A stretch of 14,415 nt of DNA, taken from NCBI GenBank assembly GCA_016744555.1, contig JADGED010000045.1, positions 1 to 14,415 on the forward strand, read 5' to 3'. The stretch comes from Desulfuromonadaceae bacterium. Its GTDB lineage: Bacteria; Desulfobacterota; Desulfuromonadia; Desulfuromonadales; Geopsychrobacteraceae. The position numbers were made by a program, and so were the translations under genes. The notes beneath the pieces were generated by a model. It was not told the DNA's origin. It did not search any database and saw nothing but the letters and a program-made list of their open reading frames with translations. Of this stretch, positions 7,522 to 14,415 are shown piece after piece (position 1 is the first letter of the stretch; each line of letters opens with the position of its first letter).

Positions 7522-9601
7522 CGACAGTCACCGTTCCTACCGACCTAACCTTAAGATTAGGTGCGATCTCATTGTGTGAAATAATTGCCAAATTGGGCAG
7601 GTAGCGCTCGGTCAACCTTTTGACATGGAGTCGGATTGTTGGCGTACACAACAACACCGGTGTCCCCCCCGCAATATTTTGTATTGCAGCGGTCAGACTG
7701 TTGATTAACGCTTGCGCAAAGCCGGGCTCCAAAGCTAGGTAAGCCCCTTGTTCAGTGGCATGCAGCGCATCTTGAATCTGCGTTTCAACGTCTCTATCAA
7801 AGGTCATAACTTCTAGCACCTGGCCATCCTCACTATAGCTATTACTTATTGACCGTGCCAAAACGGCTCTTACATGTTCGGTCAGTTGATCTGGGTCTTG
7901 CACAACTGGTGCCCAATCTGCCAAAGTTTCTAAAATAGTTCTAAGATCTCTAATTGAGACCCCTTCGCGCAGGAGGTTTTGCAGTACCCGCATAATCACG
8001 CCAAGGCTGAGCAACGCAGGAACAAGCTCTTCTACTAGCTTCGGATATTCGTTCGCAAGATTATCTAATAAATTTTGTGATTCTTGGCGACCAAGCAATT
8101 CATGGCCATGGGTTTTAATCAATTCACTTAGATGGGTGGCGACCACGGTCGTATTATCGACTACCGTATAACCAGAAATCTGCGCTCGCTCCTTTTTGTC
8201 CTCTGATATCCATACAGCAGGGAGTTTAAAGGCAGGTTCTATTGTTTCCACCCCTTTAATCACCTCAGTTGCAGTACCGGGGTTCATGGCTAGGAAATGG
8301 CCGGGCAGAAGCTCTCCGCCGCCGATTTTAACCCCTTTAAGAATGATGGCGTACTCATTTGGTTTAAGTTGCAAATTGTCTTTAATATGTACAGGCGGGA
8401 CAATGAAACCCATATCAAGGGTGAACTGCCTGCGTATTGACTTTATTCGTGGCAGCAGCTCACCATTTTGAGCGGTATCAACCAATGGAATTAGACCGTA
8501 ACCAACTTCCATCTCCAACAGATCAACACTAAGCATCTGTTCGTAATTGTCTTCTTCAAGCAATTTAGGCTCTTCCGCATTTGCTAGTTCTTCTAAAGCG
8601 TTTTCCGGCTTTACATCTTTCTGTACCTGCCAAGCGATGGCACCAATAATAATGGATAGGATAAAGAAAGGTAGTTTAGGTAAGCCTGGAATGAGGGCAA
8701 AGCCGAACAAAATAACGGCAACAACCCACAGCGCCCGTGGATGAATAGTAAATTGACGCTTCATTTCGCTACCAAAATCACCATCGCCAGTTGTTCTAGT
8801 AACCATAATACCGGCACCAGTGGAGATGATAAGGGCAGGAATTTGTCCGACTAGACCGTCACCAACTGTCAATATAGTATAGTTAGCAGCAGCATCCGCC
8901 ATTGGCATCCCTTTTTGCATAACACCAATGATAAACCCGGCACCAATATTGATCAGGGTGATAATAATACCGGCAATTGCATCACCTTTAACAAACTTAC
9001 TAGCACCATCCATCGCCCCGTAAAAATCTGATTCCGAGGCAATCTCTTTGCGCCGGGTACGTGCCTCTTCATCACTAATCAAACCAGCGTTCAAATCGGC
9101 ATCTATTGCCATCTGCTTACCTGGCATAGCATCAAGGGTAAAACGGGCGGCAACTTCAGCTACCCGACCTGCACCCTTGGTAATAACCATAAAGTTGATC
9201 AATACCAAAATAATGAAAATAACCACCCCAACAACATAGTTACCACCGACAACAAACTGGCCAAAAGATTGGATAACACTTCCGGCCGCAGCAGGGCCTT
9301 CATCACCATGGAGCAGAATCAAACGGGTTGACGCAACGTTGAGAGACAAACGAAACAGTGTCGTTACCAACAAAATACTGGGGAAGATGGCAAAATCTAG
9401 GGCTCTGGAAGTGTAAAGGGTAATAATCAGAATCAACAGGCCGATAGTAATGTTCAGTGACAGAAAAATATCGAGTAGCATTGGCGGTACCGGCAAGATC
9501 ATCAACATCAAAATCAGAACTAAACCGAACGCAACTAAAATATCGCTACGAAATAAACTTTCCCGCCAATTATCACCTAATGTTTCTTTAAGTATGGACA
9601 T
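7511..9601 (-). CDS. flhA: Flagellar export platform protein FlhA
   Basis: FlhA forms the nonameric ring of the flagellar type III export apparatus that binds chaperone-substrate complexes and uses proton-motive force. The 696-residue length is typical. The first half (about 20-325) holds about eight membrane helices. Between them is the FHIPEP signature: RFTLDAMPGKQMAIDADLNA starting near residue 153, and FYGAMDGASKFVKGDA near 193-208, ending in the conserved Asp208. A linker rich in E and L (about 330-360) leads to the cytoplasmic domain (about 360-696), with LIPLVDTAQNGELLPRIKSI and the late ALEPGFAQALINSL and GGTPVLLCTPTIRLHVKRL stretches. A GGAG Shine-Dalgarno precedes the ATG. It follows flhB after 111 bases, one of the longest gaps here. 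Confidence 0.98.
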   Translation of the reverse strand: MSILKETLGDNWRESLFRSDILVAFGLVLILMLMILPVPPMLLDIFLSLNITIGLLILIITLYTSRALDFAIFPSILLVTTLFRLSLNVASTRLILLHGDEGPAAAGSVIQSFGQFVVGGNYVVGVVIFIILVLINFMVITKGAGRVAEVAARFTLDAMPGKQMAIDADLNAGLISDEEARTRRKEIASESDFYGAMDGASKFVKGDAIAGIIITLINIGAGFIIGVMQKGMPMADAAANYTILTVGDGLVGQIPALIISTGAGIMVTRTTGDGDFGSEMKRQFTIHPRALWVVAVILFGFALIPGLPKLPFFILSIIIGAIAWQVQKDVKPENALEELANAEEPKLLEEDNYEQMLSVDLLEMEVGYGLIPLVDTAQNGELLPRIKSIRRQFTLDMGFIVPPVHIKDNLQLKPNEYAIILKGVKIGGGELLPGHFLAMNPGTATEVIKGVETIEPAFKLPAVWISEDKKERAQISGYTVVDNTTVVATHLSELIKTHGHELLGRQESQNLLDNLANEYPKLVEELVPALLSLGVIMRVLQNLLREGVSIRDLRTILETLADWAPVVQDPDQLTEHVRAVLARSISNSYSEDGQVLEVMTFDRDVETQIQDALHATEQGAYLALEPGFAQALINSLTAAIQNIAGGTPVLLCTPTIRLHVKRLTERYLPNLAIISHNEIAPNLKVRSVGTVTVDAS

Positions 9602-9712
9602 ACTTTCTCCATGAAGACTAAATTCTGACAGTGCGATGTCAAGCTTTTGGCTTAAAATCTTGGCTATCTACCAGCGCTTAAGAAAACCAACAAAGCCTTA
9701 CAGTATAGGTCT

Positions 9713-10771
9713 TTAGCGTTTTTTCAGGCCATATACGTAGGCCAGAATTTCAGCTACAGCCGTGAACATCTCTTCGGGAATTTCATCCCCTACCTCTTGC
9801 TTGTACAAGGCCCGTGCCACCGGCTTGTTTTCCATGATGGGAATTTTGTGTTCTTTGGCAATTTCACGGATTCTAAACGCCAAATGGTCTGCCCCTTTTG
9901 CCACAATTTTGGGTGCATCCATTTCGGCGCGTTGGTATGAAATAGCGATAGAAAGGTGAGTTGGGTTGGTTATAATCACATCTGCCTTAGGCACTTCAGA
10001 CATCATCCGCTTGCGTGCCATCTCTTGCTGCACAGATCGCACCCGAGCTTTAAGTTGTGGGTCGCCTTCGGTCTCCTTAAACTCTTCCTTAATCTCCTGT
10101 TTCGTCATCTTCATTTTCTGCTCCATCTCATAATGAGAAAAAGCAAAATCTATTGCCGCTAAAGCGATCATAATTCCGCAAGTTTTAGCTAGAACCAAAT
10201 ACGCCGTATTTCCCAGAAAAATCAGTGTTTGACTTAGTTCTAACAGCGGTAGAGTAAGAGCTGCTTCAAATTCGTTAGCTACGGTTTTATATGCAACAAA
10301 GGCTATCAGGGCAATTTTAGCGGTAGATTTTACGAGCTCAACAGCTGAGCGCTTGGAAACGAACTTGGCCATCCCTTTAATCGGGTCAAACTTGCTTAGT
10401 TCTGGCATGAATACTTTTGTTGAAAACAATGGACCAACTTGTAAAAAGGACGATAAAAAACCAACCACCAGAGTCAGCAAGAACACTGGCCAAAGAAGCT
10501 TTATCGCTACCCCTCCCAACGACCAGGCGAGGTTTACAACAGCGAGCGGAGTAGCTTCAAACTCTGCCATTAACCTTAGCAGCCGGGCAAATACATCTTC
10601 CATGCTGTACCAAAAACTGGGGGCGTAAAAGGTCCATAACAATAATGACATAGTTAGCAGCGCTGCAGTTGCTACCTCTTTGCTTTGGGAAACTTGCCCT
10701 TTTTCACGGAAATCTTTTCGCCGTTTTGCGGTAGCTTCTTCCGTACGTTCTTGACCAGACTCTTCGGCCAT
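9713..10771 (-). CDS. flhB: Flagellar export switch protein FlhB
   Basis: FlhB is the export-gate component that switches substrate class from rod/hook to filament. The 352 residues start with a charged cytoplasmic stretch (ESGQERTEEATAKRRKDFRE) that is a family hallmark. Four membrane segments follow (roughly 32-52, 88-112, 148-168 and 188-210). The linker KMTKQEIKEEFKETEGDPQL leads to the cytoplasmic domain. The autocleavage site NPTH sits at residues 269-272, the same numbering as in Salmonella, within KADVIITNPTHLSIAISY, so self-cleavage between Asn269 and Pro270 is expected. The protein ends soon after the globular domain (AYVYGLKKR), shorter than the enteric protein, which has an extra C-terminal tail. 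The AAGGGTG Shine-Dalgarno is moderate. It follows fliR by 69 bases. Confidence 0.98.
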   Translation of the reverse strand: MAEESGQERTEEATAKRRKDFREKGQVSQSKEVATAALLTMSLLLWTFYAPSFWYSMEDVFARLLRLMAEFEATPLAVVNLAWSLGGVAIKLLWPVFLLTLVVGFLSSFLQVGPLFSTKVFMPELSKFDPIKGMAKFVSKRSAVELVKSTAKIALIAFVAYKTVANEFEAALTLPLLELSQTLIFLGNTAYLVLAKTCGIMIALAAIDFAFSHYEMEQKMKMTKQEIKEEFKETEGDPQLKARVRSVQQEMARKRMMSEVPKADVIITNPTHLSIAISYQRAEMDAPKIVAKGADHLAFRIREIAKEHKIPIMENKPVARALYKQEVGDEIPEEMFTAVAEILAYVYGLKKR

Positions 10772-10840
10772 AGATACACCCTTAAGCGCTAAGTAATTAA
10801 CTTACAAATTTTAGTTTTTGAACTGTCAGAAAGTCGACAA

Positions 10841-11620
10841 TTACGTCATCAAATTAAATAGACGCAAGAATCGTTCCGGAAGTGAGGCAAATTCGTTTTG
10901 GAGAAGACTGGCAACAATCCCGATGGTTAAGCCCATCACGATAAAAGATACGCCAATATTAAGAGGGAAGGAGATCATAAAGACATTTAGCTGCGGAAAA
11001 ACCCTGGACATTATTCCCAAGGTTAAGGTCGACAAGAGAAGTAATGCCAAAATTGGTGCAACCAACCGTATACTTAACACAAAAGAGTGGTTTGCCACCT
11101 CAACAACCATGGGGATTGCCCCGCCAGACAAACTTAAACTTGCAGGTGGCAACATTTCAAAAGATGCAACAATAGCTTCAAGAAACAGATGATGTACATT
11201 GAGAGAGAGAAATAACAAAATAGCAAAGACACTCTGAAATTGTGAGATCAAAGCAACCTGCGCCTGAGTAGTAGGGTCGAAGATATTAGCCGCAGCAAAG
11301 CCCATTTGATAGCCAATCAAGGCGCCAGCAAACTCGGCCGCCAAAAATACAAGTTGTGCTAAAAAACCAACAAGCAAGCCCAAAATAACTTCTGAGACAA
11401 TTATCAAACCTAACTCAAGTGGAGTAATTTGTCCGACCGGGATAAAATCTTTTACAACGGGGTAGGTTATCATCGCAAACATAACCGCTACCCCAAGCTT
11501 CAATTGTGGCGGAATTTGCCCGCCACTAAAGACTGGAATAGCTGCAAACATGGCCGCAACTCGGGCAAGACAAATCAAGAATCCCTGAATTAACGTTAAT
11601 GAAAAATCGGGTAACTCCAT
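10841..11620 (-). CDS. fliR: Flagellar export gate protein FliR
   Basis: FliR assembles with FliP and FliQ into the helical export gate at the centre of the MS ring. The 259-residue product is hydrophobic throughout, with several membrane segments. It shows family stretches: ARVAAMFAAIPVFSGGQIPP near the N-terminus, YQMGFAAANIFDPTTQAQVA in the middle, and SRVFPQLNVFMISFPLNIG near residues 205-223. The ATG lies 5 bases after the fliQ stop, and the bases upstream (ACCGTAATTAAG) contain no convincing Shine-Dalgarno. Translation is therefore likely coupled to fliQ. No better in-frame start is apparent. Length and content are normal. Confidence 0.97.
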   Translation of the reverse strand: MELPDFSLTLIQGFLICLARVAAMFAAIPVFSGGQIPPQLKLGVAVMFAMITYPVVKDFIPVGQITPLELGLIIVSEVILGLLVGFLAQLVFLAAEFAGALIGYQMGFAAANIFDPTTQAQVALISQFQSVFAILLFLSLNVHHLFLEAIVASFEMLPPASLSLSGGAIPMVVEVANHSFVLSIRLVAPILALLLLSTLTLGIMSRVFPQLNVFMISFPLNIGVSFIVMGLTIGIVASLLQNEFASLPERFLRLFNLMT

Positions 11621-11625
11621 CTTAA

Positions 11626-11895
11626 TTACGGTGTAATGGTTGGTAGCTGATTAAATATTGAAATCAGAAAAGCGGTCGCTTTTTGGAGTATCCAGGGCGC
11701 AAAAATCAACAATGTAACAAACACCCCAACAATTTTCGGGATAAAAGTCATAGTTTGCTCATTGATTTGCGTTGCTGCTTGAAAAATACTGATAATGAGA
11801 CCTATCCCTAATGCTGCGATCAGCATTGGAGCTGCACACATCAAGGTAGTTTCGATCGCTTGCCGACCGATGGTAACCACATATTCAGGTGTCAT
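11626..11895 (-). CDS. fliQ: Flagellar export gate protein FliQ
   Basis: FliQ is the small two-helix subunit of the FliP-FliQ-FliR export gate. I start it at the ATG at 11893-11895, giving 89 residues, the usual FliQ length. A GAAGGA Shine-Dalgarno at 11902-11907 lies 6 bases upstream. The first residues, MTPEYVVTIGRQAIETTLMC, fit the family. The reading frame is open to an earlier ATG at 11922, but that adds nine residues not found in FliQ and would bury the ribosome-binding site inside the gene. Two long hydrophobic helices are present (about 15-38 and 52-75), with the conserved AATQINEQTMTFIPKI between them. It lies 67 bases after fliP and 5 before fliR. Confidence 0.96.
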   Translation of the reverse strand: MTPEYVVTIGRQAIETTLMCAAPMLIAALGIGLIISIFQAATQINEQTMTFIPKIVGVFVTLLIFAPWILQKATAFLISIFNQLPTITP

Positions 11896-11939
11896 ATTTA
11901 ATCCTTCAGCTTTAAGGTGCAAGTTGCAGGGTTAAAGGG

Positions 11940-11955
11940 AAAAAGGCTACTAGCC
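11940..11955 (-). other. Short hairpin followed by a T-run between fliP and fliQ
   Basis: On the minus strand the sequence GGCTAGTAGCC (11945-11955) can fold into a 4-base-pair stem with a 3-base loop. It is followed directly by five T (11940-11944). The shape resembles a weak intrinsic terminator or an mRNA-processing site. The stem is short, and the operon clearly continues into fliQ, so at most partial attenuation is plausible. It may be chance. Confidence 0.25.
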
Positions 11956-11961
11956 CTACCT

Positions 11962-12699
11962 TTAACCAAAACTTCGGACTAGCGAGCCGACTACCAGCGA
12001 CCAACCATCTACCAACACAAATAAAAGAATTTTAAATGGCAGCGAAATAATTATTGGCGGCAACATCATCATTCCCATTGCCATCAAAATTGAAGCAACA
12101 ATCATGTCTACCATCAAAAAGGGTATAAACAGCAAAAAACCCATCTGAAATGCCCGCTTCAACTCCGAAAGCATAAACGCTGGGATAAGGGTTAACAACG
12201 AAATATCTTCCTGATTTTCTGGCTGCGGCGAGTTCGAAATATCGACCAGCAACTGTAGATCTTTTTCCCCCACTTGAGAAAACATAAAGTTGCGCATCGG
12301 CTCTACCGCTAAATCTAAGGCTTTTTCTTGGCTAATCTCTTTATCCAAGTAAGGTTGCAATGCTTGGTCATTTATTTGTTCAAATACTGGAGCCATAACA
12401 AAAAAAGTCAAAAACATAGCAAGCCCAATAACAATCTGATTCGATGGTGCCGACTGAGTACCCATTGCCTGGCGCATAAATGACAAAACAATGACAATTC
12501 GAGTAAAACCGGTAGTCATCAATAAAATTGCTGGGGCAACCGACAAGATTGTCAATACTACCAAAATTTGTAAGGCAGTAGAAACTTCACCGGGGTCGGT
12601 GGCTTCACCAATACCCATGGTAATTGTTGGCAACCCAGCAGCAACAGAACCGAATGGCAAACCGAGGAACAACAGTAGCAGGATAGTTTTCAACTTCAT
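11962..12699 (-). CDS. fliP: Flagellar export gate protein FliP
   Basis: FliP is the main subunit (five copies) of the export-gate core. The 245-residue product carries a cleavable signal peptide, as is usual for FliP, with likely cleavage near SVAAG around residue 20. The signature around residues 60-105 is intact: LLMTTGFTRIVIVLSFMRQA, GTQSAPSNQIVIGLAMFLTF and the downstream MAP. A periplasmic loop follows (about 108-165, EQINDQALQPYLDKEISQEK). The late membrane part holds SELKRAFQMGFLLFIPFLMV, DMIVASILMAMGMMMLPP and PFKILLFVLVDGW. The ATG overlaps the fliO stop by four bases (ATGA), with GGAG 7 bases upstream. Confidence 0.98.
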   Translation of the reverse strand: MKLKTILLLLFLGLPFGSVAAGLPTITMGIGEATDPGEVSTALQILVVLTILSVAPAILLMTTGFTRIVIVLSFMRQAMGTQSAPSNQIVIGLAMFLTFFVMAPVFEQINDQALQPYLDKEISQEKALDLAVEPMRNFMFSQVGEKDLQLLVDISNSPQPENQEDISLLTLIPAFMLSELKRAFQMGFLLFIPFLMVDMIVASILMAMGMMMLPPIIISLPFKILLFVLVDGWSLVVGSLVRSFG

Positions 12700-13100
12700 G
12701 ATTGCTCCACTTCGGCCTGTTCTAGAGTCGTGGCAAATTTATCATTACTAGGAACTTTAGCAAGATACTCTATCCGATCATTGCTCAACCCTAGCAACAT
12801 CTCTTCATCGCGCACTTTAACGACACAAAGGAACTTACGTCCTCCGAGTGGACGGGTCTCAAGTACCTTGATTAAACCATTTTTTTTCTGCGGCAAAACC
12901 CCAAACCCTTTGCGGCTTGCAGCATAAATAAGTAACATAATTCCAGCAACCACGCCTAAACCAGCTACCATTTTTAATGATGACGTCAATAAGCTCGGAG
13001 CTGTCATTGGAGTAGCTACGGCAACCGCAGTTGGAACAGCCGTATCAGCAGCAAAAACTGGCGAGGACAGAAGCAGCAGAATCAATAACCACCTAACCAT
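12696..13100 (-). CDS. fliO: Flagellar export-gate assembly protein FliO
   Basis: FliO helps FliP assemble into the export gate and is not itself part of the finished structure. The 134-residue product has an N-terminal signal-type helix (MVRWLLILLLLSSPVFA, likely cut before AD), a short A/T/V-rich periplasmic stretch, a membrane helix at about 42-60 (MVAGLGVVAGIMLLIYAA), and a cytoplasmic domain. That domain shows the family pattern IKVLETRPLGGRKFLCVVKV, then DEEMLLGLSNDRIEYLAKV. FliO is weakly conserved, so this call rests on this pattern plus the position between fliN and fliP. It starts 3 bases after fliN with an AGGT-type ribosome site. Confidence 0.93.
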   Translation of the reverse strand: MVRWLLILLLLSSPVFAADTAVPTAVAVATPMTAPSLLTSSLKMVAGLGVVAGIMLLIYAASRKGFGVLPQKKNGLIKVLETRPLGGRKFLCVVKVRDEEMLLGLSNDRIEYLAKVPSNDKFATTLEQAEVEQS

Positions 13101-13103
13101 AAG

Positions 13104-13430
13104 TTAACCTAAATTCTCAATTCGCTCGGAGGGGCTGATAACATCGGTGAGCCGCATGCCAAATTTATCATTTACAACAACGGCCTCTCCCCTTGCAATC
13201 AAACGTGAATTGACATAAAGATCTAATGGCTCGCCAGCAAGCTTGTCTAGTTCAACCAATGAACCTTCTTGTAATTGCAGCAAATCACGTACCAAAATTC
13301 GTGACCTCCCAACCTCTACAGCGACTTCCAATGGGATATCGAGTAATAAATCTATTCCCCGTTCATCGAATTGGCTATTACTTGCGCCAGAATCTAAACC
13401 TTGACCATTATCAGGGTTCATATCGTTCAT
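13104..13430 (-). CDS. fliN: Flagellar motor switch protein FliN
   Basis: FliN forms the lower part of the C-ring with FliM and takes part in torque switching and in docking of export cargo. The 108-residue product has a polar N-terminal stretch (1-25) and a single SpoA domain (about 28-100): LLLDIPLEVAVEVGRSRILV, RDLLQLQEGSLVELDKLAGE, then PLDLYVNSRLIARGEAVVVN and DKFGMRLTDVISPSERI. There is no CheC-like N-terminal domain, so it is FliN rather than FliY. The ATG lies 3 bases after the fliM stop, with a GGAGG Shine-Dalgarno in the end of fliM. A second Met three codons in is a less likely start because of spacing. Confidence 0.97.
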   Translation of the reverse strand: MNDMNPDNGQGLDSGASNSQFDERGIDLLLDIPLEVAVEVGRSRILVRDLLQLQEGSLVELDKLAGEPLDLYVNSRLIARGEAVVVNDKFGMRLTDVISPSERIENLG

Positions 13431-13433
13431 AAT

Positions 13434-14415
13434 CTATCCTCCACTGGGGATTCGCCCCATAACCTGGATTGCTTTTTTTCCATCTTGAACTCCAGCTACA
13501 GCATAAAACTTTGGACGATGCTCTATCATAACCTTTAATGGTGCCTCTGGCTTACAGCCAAGATCAATAACATCACCAACCTTAAAATTGAGGATGTCAC
13601 GTACCCGTAACGATAAAGTAGCGAGCACCGCTTCAATTTCAACATCCATATGCTCAAGTTCATCAATAACTAGATTTTGCCACTTACTATTTTTTATCGC
13701 ACTATCAGGGATTGATTTTGTTTGTTGTTTTTTCTGCAGTGGTTCTAATGCAGTGTGCGGAATTACTAAACAAATATCACCTTCAAGGCTATCAACTGAT
13801 ACTTTAAATGTTGCCGCCACTACGCCAACTTCTGGTGCTACAAAATTTAGTAACCTTAAATTGCTAACTACTTCTACCAAAGAAGAATCTATCTCTTCTA
13901 ACTGAGCAAACCCTTTATTCAATTCTGGGCAAGCTGAACCAATCACATCACGGATGACATTTAACTCAATCGCACTCATGCTGCGCTCTGGGATTTTAGT
14001 CTCCCCTTCCGATGAACCACCTAAAACCATTTCAACAAAAGCAAACGATAGCTGTTCATCAAAAACCAACAAAGCCCCTCCGCTGAGTGGCTCTACCTGC
14101 ATAACCCCGATTGCTCCACGGCCTGATAAACGCTGCAACAAGCCGCTAAATGGCATCGACTCCATCCCCTCAAGGCTTACCCGTGCAGAACGTTGAAACC
14201 GGGTAGATAAAGAGAGCGCATAGTTTCGACCAAAACTATCTAGGACAAGGTCATAATTTTTAAGTTTCCAACCTTCGGCACCATCGGCTCTGAAGAGGTT
14301 GCAGTTTTCCACTGCGGCAGGAGTTACTGACGCCCTTCCTGTACCAGGTGGAGAATCTGGTTCAGAGCCCACCGATTCAATATCGACATCACCGTGTCTT
14401 ACTGCCGACAGGAGG
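13434..14415 (-). CDS. fliM: Flagellar motor switch protein FliM (partial, N-terminus beyond window)
   Basis: FliM is the C-ring protein that links FliG to FliN and binds phosphorylated CheY to reverse the motor. The frame stays open to the window edge. Its first visible residues, LLSAVRHGDVDIES, match the end of the usual N-terminal CheY-binding segment (…DEIDALLSA), so only about a dozen residues are missing. A GTG at 14372 is therefore an internal Val codon, not the start. The middle CheC-like domain spans about residues 55-240 of the visible part, with NYALSLSTRFQRSARVSLEG, FSFAFVEMVLGG-type sequence (FAFVEMVLGGSS) and ERSMSAIELNVIRDVI. The C-terminal SpoA domain has VEIEAVLATLSLRVRDILNF and KVGDVIDLG. 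It precedes fliN by 3 bases. Confidence 0.97.
   Translation of the reverse strand, partial: LLSAVRHGDVDIESVGSEPDSPPGTGRASVTPAAVENCNLFRADGAEGWKLKNYDLVLDSFGRNYALSLSTRFQRSARVSLEGMESMPFSGLLQRLSGRGAIGVMQVEPLSGGALLVFDEQLSFAFVEMVLGGSSEGETKIPERSMSAIELNVIRDVIGSACPELNKGFAQLEEIDSSLVEVVSNLRLLNFVAPEVGVVAATFKVSVDSLEGDICLVIPHTALEPLQKKQQTKSIPDSAIKNSKWQNLVIDELEHMDVEIEAVLATLSLRVRDILNFKVGDVIDLGCKPEAPLKVMIEHRPKFYAVAGVQDGKKAIQVMGRIPSGG

Noticed and set aside
10818..11192. 124-codon open frame on the plus strand, opposite fliR.
   Set aside because: It is opposite a certain gene, rich in K/T/N from reversed codons, and shows no family features.
11626..11922. FliQ starting nine codons earlier at 11922.
   Set aside because: The later ATG has a strong GAAGGA site 6 bases upstream and gives the standard 89-residue protein.
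13434..14372. FliM starting at the GTG at 14370-14372.
   Set aside because: The frame is open upstream to the window edge and encodes LLSAV, the end of the conserved FliM N-terminal segment, so the true start is outside the window.

Overview
The window is one continuous flagellar gene cluster, read entirely from the minus strand (right to left). All 17 genes can be assigned to it. The order from the right edge is fliM (5' end cut by the window), fliN, fliO, fliP, fliQ, fliR, flhB, flhA, flhF, flhG, fliA, a small membrane-protein gene, flgF, flgG, flgA, flgH and flgI (3' end cut by the window). P-ring, L-ring and FlgA genes show a Gram-negative cell with a periplasm and outer membrane. The order fliMNOPQR-flhBA-flhF-flhG-fliA followed by flgFGAHI resembles that of Desulfuromonadales/Geobacter-type bacteria. 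That placement comes from gene order and protein style only, without a database search.

Layout: 13434-14415 and 13104-13430 hold the switch (C-ring) proteins FliM and FliN. 9713-13100 hold the export-gate proteins FliO, FliP, FliQ, FliR and FlhB, and 7511-9601 the export platform FlhA. 5237-7521 hold the SRP-type GTPase FlhF and the MinD-type ATPase FlhG, which set flagellar position and number. 4482-5237 encodes the flagellar sigma factor FliA (sigma-28). 4092-4478 encodes a short single-pass membrane protein that resembles SwrB in position and architecture. 1-3983 hold the rod and ring genes flgF, flgG, flgA, flgH and flgI.

The genes are tightly packed. There are stop/start overlaps at fliO-fliP, flhA-flhF, flhF-flhG and flhG-fliA, and gaps of 1-5 bases at fliM-fliN, fliN-fliO, fliQ-fliR, fliA-orf and flgA-flgH. 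Most genes have a clear Shine-Dalgarno sequence. The larger gaps are fliP-fliQ (67 bases), fliR-flhB (69), flhB-flhA (111) and orf-flgF (108). No stretch over 300 bases lacks a gene. No RNA genes, insertion sequences, CRISPR arrays or phage genes were seen.

Together the products build the C-ring and the type III export gate, place and count the flagella, switch on late genes, and complete the distal rod and the L/P rings. I see no wholly new system. The points most worth a second look are the small gene after fliA and a FliA-like promoter, overlapping a perfect palindrome, just upstream of flgF.
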